From positions 3,658,001 to 3,722,000 of the forward strand of contig NC_016599.1 in NCBI RefSeq assembly GCF_000236705.1: DNA of 64,000 nt, in the 5' to 3' direction. The first letter of the stretch is position 1. Each line of letters opens with the position of its first letter. The translations under genes were made by a program, and so were the position numbers. Shown here one piece after another: positions 8,531-15,061 of this stretch. This stretch comes from Owenweeksia hongkongensis DSM 17368 (lineage in GTDB: Bacteria > Bacteroidota > Bacteroidia > Flavobacteriales > Schleiferiaceae). The notes beneath the pieces are model-generated. The model was given only the letters and a program-made list of their open reading frames with translations. It had not been told where the DNA came from and searched no databases.

Positions 8531-9585
8531 CCTGCATTAAAGGCTTTGAAAAATGCTTCCCAATAAGGGTCCGTTCCATTAAAGGAAAATGTTTTTTCCT
8601 CTCCGTTTTCTATCAGCTGTTGGCCTTTATCCCTTTCGGTAAAATGTCCCACCACAGTAGCTTCAATGTTTTCAGCTTTCAGGGTAGAAATCAAACGTTC
8701 TTCATTTCCTGGTTTTACCGACATAATCATAGATCCTGCTCCAATAGAAAACCTTGGATCAATTTCAAAAAGGTCTGCCACTTCCTGCACTTCTTGATGA
8801 ATAGGAAGAGAATCGTTATTTACACTAAAACCACAATCTGAAGCTTGAGCCATTTCGCTAATGGCGCCCAACACACCGCCTTCGGTTACATCATGCATAG
8901 CATGTATTTCCTTATTGGGGATTAGGGTTTTGGCAGCAATCATGGCTTCTTTTAGCACCGAAATACTCCAAAAGTTATTTGCTGCCTTTTGCTGAATTTC
9001 TGCCCCTAACTTTTCCTTCACCGTTTCAGGGAAGGCCATGGCCAAAATAGCCGTGGACGAAAGTGCGGCACTCTTGCTTACTATAATCGCATCACCCGAT
9101 TGAGCATTATTGCTGCTTAGCAAGCTTTCTTTTGGAGCAGTTAAAAACATAGTTCCACCACCCGAAATCGTAGAATTTTGACCTTCTACTTGGCCGGTGT
9201 GCCCGCCAGTGATGGCTATGCCCAATTGCTCACATTGCTGGTGAATGTGCTGCCAATATTCCGCGAAGTCTTTCCGTGAAAGAGAAGTAGGTAGATTGAG
9301 TACAACCTGAGCATACTTTGGTGCATAGCCCGTGGTAGCCATATCATTTGCCGGAAGGTGAACCGAAAGCCAGGCCGAAGCCTTCATTCCCAAAGAAGGA
9401 ATGAGCGACAAAGGATCGCTGCACACGGCCATCGCCAATCCGTTTTTTAAATCAATGATAGAAGTATCCACCCCAAACTTTGGCCCACACAAAACTTCTT
9501 TGCGCAGCGCACCCGAAAAGGGGAGAAGCTCTTCTTTGAAAACGGCTGAATTTACCTTTCCGCTATTGTTTTCAAAGGCGCTCAT
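8521..9585 (-). CDS. AIR-synthase-related (PurM/HypE/ThiL superfamily) protein
   Basis: A 354-residue protein with the two-domain architecture of the PurM superfamily of ATP-dependent enzymes, which includes PurM, PurL, HypE, SelD and ThiL. Visible motifs are an acidic SDPLSLIPSLG near the N-terminus, HLPANDMATTGYAPKY, ITGGHTGQVEG, and HDVTEGGVLGAISEMA, the last closest to the HypE signature. No hydrogenase genes are near, so HypE function is unlikely. Because the operon has a TPP riboswitch, a ThiL-like phosphorylation step in thiamine metabolism is an attractive but unproven guess. It overlaps the methyltransferase gene by 4 bases (ATGA) and the ThiE-like gene by 10. Confidence 0.8.
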   Translation of the reverse strand: MSAFENNSGKVNSAVFKEELLPFSGALRKEVLCGPKFGVDTSIIDLKNGLAMAVCSDPLSLIPSLGMKASAWLSVHLPANDMATTGYAPKYAQVVLNLPTSLSRKDFAEYWQHIHQQCEQLGIAITGGHTGQVEGQNSTISGGGTMFLTAPKESLLSSNNAQSGDAIIVSKSAALSSTAILAMAFPETVKEKLGAEIQQKAANNFWSISVLKEAMIAAKTLIPNKEIHAMHDVTEGGVLGAISEMAQASDCGFSVNNDSLPIHQEVQEVADLFEIDPRFSIGAGSMIMSVKPGNEERLISTLKAENIEATVVGHFTERDKGQQLIENGEEKTFSFNGTDPYWEAFFKAFNAGWK

Positions 9586-10310
9586 TCTACATCATTTAGC
9601 TGTACATGAAAACCAAAAAAGTCGCCATAGGGCTGATGCCATTGCTGCACAGGAAACCATTTGGGCAAACCGGTAGCATTCCAGGTGATGGTATAATCAC
9701 GGTCAGGAAGCGCCTCGGCAATTAGTGCTTTTAGAGTTTTTGGGGTGTAAAAGTTTGCGGTAACGTAGTAATTATTTCTACCCACCGATTGCTGTACGCG
9801 CCTGCGAATAAGCTTTGGCGTATTGCGATTCATCATGCCAAAAATGATCCCGTATTTCCCTACTCGTACCGCTTCACGTATTACTTTCACAGGATCTTTG
9901 TAGTACTCAAAAGTGGTGACGAAAGCCAGTGCATCAAAGCTATGATCTTTGAAAGGCATGTGATGGGAATCGGCCAGCACAAGATCGCCATCAAAAAGAT
10001 GAACGCCCTGGCCAAGCATAAATGGTGAGATATCTCCACCGGTGGCATTAATACCTATTTCGTGCCACCAGCGGGTAAAGCGCGTGGTGCCGCATCCAAA
10101 TTCCAAAAGGTTTTTTACGCGAGTATCTTTCTTTATAAGACCTTCAAGGGTTTTCTTTTGCCAAATTTCTTGGCGCTTGTATGGCCCTTCATAATACATT
10201 TCATAGTGGTCGGTATCATCACGATTGAAGAACCATTCCTTACGGCCCTGCCAGTTGCGAAGCTCTCCGGTGGCGAGGTCAAACTTTTGCTTTTTTTCAA
10301 TATTGCTCAT
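9582..10310 (-). CDS. Class I SAM-dependent methyltransferase
   Basis: A 242-residue methyltransferase and the first gene of the TPP-riboswitch operon. SAM-binding motif I is LLEFGCGTTRFTRWW (about residues 68-82). Motif II follows as GGDISPFML, then ADSHHMPFKDHSFDALAFVTTFEYYKDP, typical of the methyltransferase domain 11/25 group. The substrate is unknown. The start is the ATG at 10310, 82 bases after the riboswitch P1 stem. The downstream Trm112-like protein could be its partner. No standard thiamine pathway uses a class I methyltransferase at this position, which makes the gene interesting. Confidence 0.85.
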   Translation of the reverse strand: MSNIEKKQKFDLATGELRNWQGRKEWFFNRDDTDHYEMYYEGPYKRQEIWQKKTLEGLIKKDTRVKNLLEFGCGTTRFTRWWHEIGINATGGDISPFMLGQGVHLFDGDLVLADSHHMPFKDHSFDALAFVTTFEYYKDPVKVIREAVRVGKYGIIFGMMNRNTPKLIRRRVQQSVGRNNYYVTANFYTPKTLKALIAEALPDRDYTITWNATGLPKWFPVQQWHQPYGDFFGFHVQLNDVE

Positions 10311-10369
10311 CTATCAACTTTGTATGTTGACCTGATGAATGCCCAAATCATGGAAGGAAAAATTGGATA

Positions 10370-10391
10370 CAAAAAGCCAGAAAGCCTTTTG
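10370..10391 (-). promoter_or_regulatory. Candidate expression-platform hairpin of the TPP riboswitch
   Basis: On the minus strand a 9-bp hairpin (7 Watson-Crick and 2 G-U pairs, loop TTCT) begins one base after the riboswitch P1 stem and ends in a run of five Ts. It could be an intrinsic-terminator-like platform. No antiterminator strand was identified with confidence. Confidence 0.5.
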
Positions 10392-10392
10392 C

Positions 10393-10484
10393 TACAATCC
10401 CTACGCTGGCATTATCCAGATCAGGTTGCGGGTATTTTCTCAGTCTTCGCTCCTTGTAATAATAAGGATAGACACCCCGTTGTA
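10393..10484 (-). promoter_or_regulatory. TPP (thiamine pyrophosphate) riboswitch
   Basis: Read on the minus strand, the region contains the conserved TPP aptamer blocks in order: GGGGTG at the 5' side (about 10473-10478), CTGAGA (10438-10443), ATACCC, AACCTGATCTGGATAATG, then CCAGCGTAGGGA. P1 closes through TACAA (10480-10484) with TTGTA (10393-10397). It lies in the leader of the methyltransferase/AIR-synthase-like/ThiE-like/Trm112-like operon. TPP binding by this class normally represses expression, so the operon should be expressed when thiamine is scarce. Confidence 0.95.
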
Positions 10485-10567
10485 AAATATTAATGCGGCA
10501 AAGGTAGGGGAATGGCAGTGAATTAGGTACTTAAAACTAATTTCTACTTATTTGGTTAGTTAAAGTG

Positions 10568-10597
10568 TTGTAAAATAAGTCTTACGGTGTACTTTTG
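10568..10597 (+). promoter_or_regulatory. Bacteroidetes-type promoter
   Basis: TTG at 10568-10570 and TACTTTTG at 10590-10597 (a full match to TAnnTTTG) are spaced by 19 bases. The ATG of the small exporter gene follows 18 bases later. Confidence 0.7.
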
Positions 10598-10614
10598 CAC
10601 ACCTTTTTAAAAAT

Positions 10615-11079
10615 ATGATAGCAGAGCTTGTACATACTTTTCTTCTTAGCATATCCCCTTTTGGTGAGGCCAGGGTAGGGATACCTTATGGAATTGTAAG
10701 TGGGCTCAACCCTTTTTTAGTATTTGTGGTAGGGCTTGGAGCCAACCTATTGGTGTATCCTATTTTTAAGTTTTTGCTAGATAATTTTGACGTAAAACTT
10801 TGGAAGTACCGCCCTTATAAAAAGCAAAGTGTGCGGATGGCTCGTAGAGCAAAATCTGGTGTTGGGAAGAGTATTAAGAAATATGGTTTTTGGGGACTAA
10901 TGGTTTTTGTGATGATCCCTTTACCCATTACCGGAGCTTACATGGGCACCATAGCTTCTCACATTTTTAAGATCAAAAGGAGAAAAGCATTTTTGGCTAT
11001 CAGCCTTGGTGTTACTATTTCTTGCACATTGATGGCAGCTGGTACCTACCTTAGTAAAATGGGCATTGAGCTCATTTGA
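10615..11079 (+). CDS. Small multi-drug export family membrane protein
   Basis: A 154-residue integral membrane protein resembling the small multi-drug export family (COG2426). Hydrophobic segments lie near residues 1-22, 28-55, 96-112 and 122-145. The early motif SPFGEARVGIPYG and the later MIPLPITGAYMGTIAS are the family hallmarks. A basic loop (about 58-88) lies between them. The transport substrate of the family is not well established despite its name. It has its own promoter and is followed 14 bases later by the 2H phosphoesterase gene, probably on the same transcript. Confidence 0.8.
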   Translation: MIAELVHTFLLSISPFGEARVGIPYGIVSGLNPFLVFVVGLGANLLVYPIFKFLLDNFDVKLWKYRPYKKQSVRMARRAKSGVGKSIKKYGFWGLMVFVMIPLPITGAYMGTIASHIFKIKRRKAFLAISLGVTISCTLMAAGTYLSKMGIELI

Positions 11080-11093
11080 TTTACTTTTGCTGA

Positions 11094-11648
11094 ATGCCTC
11101 AAAAACAGCATCCTCTTTACTTTATCGCCATTATTCCTACTTCTTCCGTCAGGGAGGAATTACAAGGTTTGAAGGAACTTTTTAGAGACAAATACTCGAG
11201 TAAAGCTTCGCTCAATTCCCCACCGCACATTACACTTCATATGCCTTTCAAATTTTCTGATAAGAAGAAGGAAAGGATGTTAAAAAGTCTGACCAATGTG
11301 GCTGCTCATCAAGAGCGATTTGAAGTGGAGTTGAAAAACTTTTCGGCATTTACTCCTCGGGTGATTTATGCCGATATAGTGGAGAATGAAGCATTAAAAG
11401 AATTGCAACGTTCAATTGTAGAGATGTGTCGTGTAGATTTAAAACTATTGAATGCCAATTATAAAAATCAGGCTTATCACCCGCATATTACCTTGGCCTT
11501 TCGAGATTTGAAGAAACCTGCTTTTGCAGAAGCCTGGAAAGAGTTCGAAAATAAGAAATATAATGCTCGATTTTTGGTGAATAGCTTTTCCTTATTAAAG
11601 CATGACGGCTCAAAATGGTCAGTAGATACTGAGTTTTCTATAGCTTAA
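11094..11648 (+). CDS. 2'-5' RNA ligase/2H phosphoesterase family protein
   Basis: A 184-residue member of the 2H phosphoesterase superfamily, whose members act on 2',3'-cyclic or 2'-5' phosphodiester bonds in RNA or nucleotides. The two catalytic HxT motifs are present: PHITLHMPF (H45, T47) and PHITLAF (H131, T133). Length and spacing fit LigT/ThpR-type proteins. It lies 14 bases downstream of the exporter gene. The in vivo substrate cannot be inferred. Confidence 0.85.
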   Translation: MPQKQHPLYFIAIIPTSSVREELQGLKELFRDKYSSKASLNSPPHITLHMPFKFSDKKKERMLKSLTNVAAHQERFEVELKNFSAFTPRVIYADIVENEALKELQRSIVEMCRVDLKLLNANYKNQAYHPHITLAFRDLKKPAFAEAWKEFENKKYNARFLVNSFSLLKHDGSKWSVDTEFSIA

Positions 11649-11716
11649 AATTTTATTTTTCCTGTGTTAGGTGTGCCAACTTTAGGCATACATTCACCTG
11701 ATATTTAAACCCTTTT

Positions 11717-12325
11717 TTGAGAAAATCACCCTACCAAAAGGCAAAAGCTGTGGAGAAACTTTTTAGCCATCTTGATGCTGACATTCAGAAATTTTATAGT
11801 AAATCGTCAATGCGCTGTCTTGCAGGCTGTGGAAAGTGTTGCACAAAACCCAATATTGATGCAACCGTATTAGAATTTTTGCCCTTGGCCATGCATTATT
11901 ACATGACGGGCCAGGCGGAGCAAAAGCTTGAAGATTTACAAGTGAAAAATTCCCTGTGTCATAATTTTAGTCTCACTTCCGAAGAGGTGGGAAGCGGTTT
12001 TTGCCAAAACTACAATTATCGAGGTTTGATATGCAGGCTATTTGGTGCTTCTGCTGCAGAAGCAAAAGGGAATAAACTGAAAATCTATACTTGTAATATC
12101 ATAAAGGAATCACAGCCTGAAGCTTTTCAAAAGACAACCGCAGAAATTAATGAGGAAAACTTTGCTCCAGTTGTTTCTCATTATTATCGTCAGCTGGCCA
12201 ATATTGACCCAGACTTAGCACGAAATTATTACCCTATTAATGAGGCCACAAAAAAAGCTCTAGAATTTATTTTGCACTACTATGCCTATCGCAAGCCGCC
12301 AAAAGGATTTAAGAAAGCTGCTTGA
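11717..12325 (+). CDS. YkgJ family cysteine cluster protein
   Basis: A 202-residue protein of the YkgJ/CxxCxxCC family (Fe-S or zinc cluster proteins of unclear role). The N-terminal cluster is CLAGCGKCC (C34, C38, C41, C42). Further cysteines lie in SLCHNF, GFCQNY, LICRLFG and YTCNI. The only sensible start is TTG at 11717, giving MRKSPYQKAK; the next in-frame ATG would fall right before the cysteine cluster. It ends 2 bases before the end of the convergent histidine kinase gene. Confidence 0.8.
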   Translation: MRKSPYQKAKAVEKLFSHLDADIQKFYSKSSMRCLAGCGKCCTKPNIDATVLEFLPLAMHYYMTGQAEQKLEDLQVKNSLCHNFSLTSEEVGSGFCQNYNYRGLICRLFGASAAEAKGNKLKIYTCNIIKESQPEAFQKTTAEINEENFAPVVSHYYRQLANIDPDLARNYYPINEATKKALEFILHYYAYRKPPKGFKKAA

Positions 12326-12327
12326 TT

Positions 12328-13629
12328 TTAACCTTTATTGAGGGTCACTGAAAATGTAGATCCTTCATTTTCGATACTCTCAAAGTTGATAGAGCCGTCC
12401 ATAGCGCTTACAAACTCTTTGCAAAGCACTAAGCCAAGTCCAATACCGGATTCGTGAGCAGTACCTTTTGTTGATTTGGCCTGAGAAGTAAAAATATCAG
12501 GCTGTCTATTTTTAGGAATTCCGGTGCCATTATCCTGTATAAACATAGTTACTGATTTGCCGTTGGCTTCACACCAAAGATTTACTTTTCCTTTCTCTGG
12601 GGTGAATTTTACTGCATTACTAAGGATATTTCGTATTACTAATTGAATCATATCCCGTTCTGCCTTTACTACCAACTCCTCCTTAGGTACAGCACAGCTT
12701 ATTTCAACACTTTTTTTGTAAGCCTGCGGTTGAATAAGATCAACAACTTCCATGGTGGCCTCCTTTAAATCTAGTGAGTCAAGTTTGAGTTTATCACCCG
12801 TTTTGGAAGACCAAAGTAAGAGGTTATTTAAAAGATGAGAGGTATTGGTAGTAAGGTCATAGAGCTGATGTTGAATTTCATTTCTATCTTCAACTGAGAG
12901 ATCTGTAGCATTTAATATTTCCAAGTACCCTTGAATAGAATTAAGCGGGCTGCGAAGGTCATGACCAATAATTGAAAACAAACGATCCTTTTCCTTATTG
13001 GTAAACTCCAATTCTTGCTTTTGCTGATTGATCGCTGTTAGGCGTTCGTCTGCTAATTTTTTCTCGGAATTGTAGCTTTTTCTTAGAAAAATACCTGCGA
13101 TATACATGAATAGCAAAACGGGAACATAAGTTAAAATATGATCAGCCATTTGAGCATAGGTATCATTGTACTGATATGTAATTACACTGGGGTTGGAAGC
13201 TTCAAATATGTATAAACCTAATACGGAAATTACATGTAGTGAAAACCAAAGAATATGGGTTTTGGGAGGGGTGATTAAAATGATTATCAGAAAGGTAAGT
13301 AGAAAACCATAAACCGTTGGTCCATTGATACCTGAATTTAACAGATAGTTGCCCATCATCATAACATAGCTAAGAGAGGCAAACAAGAAACTGGCTAGTG
13401 CAAATCGATCTGCAAAACGAGCAAGATAGTAGACAAAGGCTAGCAAGGGTACCATTAAGAGCGTCCAGTTACCAACTTTGGGTAATCCAAGAGCATAATT
13501 TGCTAGTCCAATTATGATTAGAGTAAAAAAACAAATGAGGCTTACCACATTAAACATGCGATGCTCCATTTGAGAATGCTGCTCAAATCCGGAAAGATAA
13601 ATCCACCACTTTTTGAAAGATGTAATCAT
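12328..13629 (-). CDS. Membrane sensor histidine kinase
   Basis: A 433-residue kinase with about six N-terminal membrane segments (residues 25-180), no recognisable periplasmic sensor domain, a short coiled coil (185-215), a HisKA domain with phospho-acceptor H223 in IIGHDLRSPLNSI, and a HATPase domain (N box NILSNAVKFTP, G1 DNGTGIP, G2 GIGLGLVLCKEF). It should autophosphorylate and pass phosphate to a response regulator, but none is adjacent, so it is an orphan. The signal is unknown; a sensor made only of membrane helices suggests sensing within or at the membrane. Confidence 0.9.
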   Translation of the reverse strand: MITSFKKWWIYLSGFEQHSQMEHRMFNVVSLICFFTLIIIGLANYALGLPKVGNWTLLMVPLLAFVYYLARFADRFALASFLFASLSYVMMMGNYLLNSGINGPTVYGFLLTFLIIILITPPKTHILWFSLHVISVLGLYIFEASNPSVITYQYNDTYAQMADHILTYVPVLLFMYIAGIFLRKSYNSEKKLADERLTAINQQKQELEFTNKEKDRLFSIIGHDLRSPLNSIQGYLEILNATDLSVEDRNEIQHQLYDLTTNTSHLLNNLLLWSSKTGDKLKLDSLDLKEATMEVVDLIQPQAYKKSVEISCAVPKEELVVKAERDMIQLVIRNILSNAVKFTPEKGKVNLWCEANGKSVTMFIQDNGTGIPKNRQPDIFTSQAKSTKGTAHESGIGLGLVLCKEFVSAMDGSINFESIENEGSTFSVTLNKG

Positions 13630-13659
13630 TTAATTGATTAGTCTTGAGGTTAAGTTCAA

Positions 13660-13681
13660 ATCACTTTACTTCCAAAGTGAT
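13660..13681. promoter_or_regulatory. Inverted repeat upstream of the kinase gene
   Basis: Perfect 8-bp arms ATCACTTT (13660-13667) and AAAGTGAT (13674-13681) with a 6-base spacer lie 31 bases upstream of the kinase start. This could be an operator for a dimeric regulator, but no regulator is known. Confidence 0.35.
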
Positions 13682-13765
13682 ATCCAGTAAAATTCAAAAG
13701 TGAGTAGTTTTTCAAACCTGCAAGATTAATGTAAAAATAGTTTGGCATCAAATTAAGTTTCTGAA

Positions 13766-13806
13766 TTTTAAAGCCCCCGCTTGTTCCGAAGAACTCCGCG
13801 GGGGCT
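13766..13806 (-). terminator. Terminator-like hairpin with UUCG loop
   Basis: On the minus strand a 9-bp GC-rich stem (AGCCCCCGC/GCGGGGGCT, 13772-13806) encloses an inner GTTC/GAAC stem closed by a TTCG tetraloop and is followed by TTTAAAATT. It is the second of two hairpins after the PorP gene. Confidence 0.7.
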
Positions 13807-13875
13807 CATCACTCCAACCAACTCATCTTACTTGTTGTTATCAGTGAGCGATATATTTAAAAAATATGAGGTGAT

Positions 13876-13911
13876 AAAGCCCTCGCTTCGCCTAAGCTAG
13901 TCAAGGGCTTT
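13876..13911 (-). terminator. Hairpin downstream of PorP gene
   Basis: An 8-bp stem AAAGCCCT/AGGGCTTT (13876-13883 with 13904-13911) starts 23 bases after the PorP stop. It lacks a long T tract, so it may be a transcript-end stabiliser or a weak terminator paired with the hairpin at 13766-13806. Both are preceded, on the minus strand, by the same TTGGTTGGAGTGA sequence. Confidence 0.55.
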
Positions 13912-13933
13912 TCACTCCAACCAAAATCATTGT

Positions 13934-15061
13934 CTATGGATTCCACAGGTATAAATCTTTAAAATTTGAATCAACATTATCCATCAGCATAAAACAGTTA
14001 TCAGCTGATTTTTTTCCTTTTCCTTTTTTGCCTCCACCACACAGCCCAAAACCGCTAAAGTTGTAGGCAATACCGATTTCATGAGTTCCAAAAGTGTTGT
14101 GCGGTCCGAGCTTAGAAATAGTAATATCATAGCTGTAGCCGAGTGTGAGGCCGCCAAAACTTACCAGCCCTTGAAGGATAACTGCATCTACATTTCGGTC
14201 AACGAGTAGAAAATTTTGCCTACGAAATCCCATGCTTACTTTTCCCCAGTGCTGCACATCTTTGGCCATCATGAAGGTGTTGGTGCGTAAGTTTTGCTGA
14301 TTGTCAGAAATCATTCCCACACTAAGAAAGTTGGGTTTATTGGTAAACTTTTTGGTTTGTAGATATGTGAAAAAATGAAAGGTGTAGCGCGGTGGTAAGC
14401 GGTTATCGCTATCGTAAAAAGTTTCTACAGGTTTGTTGAGGTGAAAGATGGCTCCACCAAATGAAACGTAAGACCCCTTCCTGTTTATTTCGGCTTGCAT
14501 GCGTAAGCCAGCACTAAGGTCAAATATGGTGTTTGAAGCTTCTGAATAACCATGAGCAGCGGATGGTTGTCCCGAAAAACCTTGGTAAGCGCTATACTGA
14601 TCACTAAAAGTAAGTTTGTCCCAATCCAAAGTTTTTTGACCAACACCTAGGGAAATACCTCCTGACATAATGTATTTCTGTCTGCGCAGCTTGCGTCCAA
14701 ACATTCTTCCCAATTTACCGGGAAGGTTTACTGACATTTGTACTGCTGCATTTTGAGAGTGTAAATAACCTTCACCCTCTACGTGATCATAGCCGGTAAG
14801 GGCGAGTCCAAATCTACCAGCCCCACAGCCAATGTTTGCATTAAAAGTGTTGGTGCTAAACTTTCCGGGAATATTGTTCCATTGCATCCTTGAGTTTACT
14901 CCAAGGCTTAAATCCCCAGAATAACCTGCATAGGCTGGGTTTAGGTAATTTTTGTTGAGGTTAAATTGCGAAAACACTGGATCCTGCGCCTGCATCAGCA
15001 TGGCACAACAAAGCAGTATTAGCGTAAGCCAAGCTCTAGCGTATGAGTGTAACTGTACCAT
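13934..15061 (-). CDS. PorP/SprF family type IX secretion membrane protein
   Basis: A 375-residue outer membrane protein of the PorP/SprF family, which assists export and surface attachment of T9SS cargo carrying type B C-terminal domains. The hallmark N-terminus is present after a signal peptide ending QAQ: DPVFSQFNLNKNYLNPAYAGYSG. The remainder is beta-rich and should form a barrel. I choose the ATG at 15061 (MVQLHSYARAWL) because it begins a proper signal peptide; a longer reading frame to 15109 would add 16 residues before it. The start lies inside the last codons of the 3800-residue PKD gene (26-base overlap), so the two are translationally coupled, as expected for a giant adhesin and its dedicated partner. 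Confidence 0.9.
   Translation of the reverse strand: MVQLHSYARAWLTLILLCCAMLMQAQDPVFSQFNLNKNYLNPAYAGYSGDLSLGVNSRMQWNNIPGKFSTNTFNANIGCGAGRFGLALTGYDHVEGEGYLHSQNAAVQMSVNLPGKLGRMFGRKLRRQKYIMSGGISLGVGQKTLDWDKLTFSDQYSAYQGFSGQPSAAHGYSEASNTIFDLSAGLRMQAEINRKGSYVSFGGAIFHLNKPVETFYDSDNRLPPRYTFHFFTYLQTKKFTNKPNFLSVGMISDNQQNLRTNTFMMAKDVQHWGKVSMGFRRQNFLLVDRNVDAVILQGLVSFGGLTLGYSYDITISKLGPHNTFGTHEIGIAYNFSGFGLCGGGKKGKGKKSADNCFMLMDNVDSNFKDLYLWNP

Larger units (their letters stand above)
13630..13933. other. Intergenic region between histidine kinase and PorP genes
   Basis: About 300 bases without a gene. It holds an 8-bp inverted repeat just upstream of the kinase gene and two hairpins read as tandem terminators for the PorP gene. 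I see no ORF or RNA gene in it. Confidence 0.7.

Noticed and set aside
8521-9585. Hydrogenase maturation protein HypE
   Set aside because: No other hyp or hydrogenase genes and the operon is controlled by a TPP riboswitch; only the superfamily is supported.
10062-10493. Plus-strand open frame of 143 codons antisense to the methyltransferase gene and riboswitch
   Set aside because: It covers the reverse complement of a certain TPP riboswitch and a clear methyltransferase; no promoter or recognisable protein.
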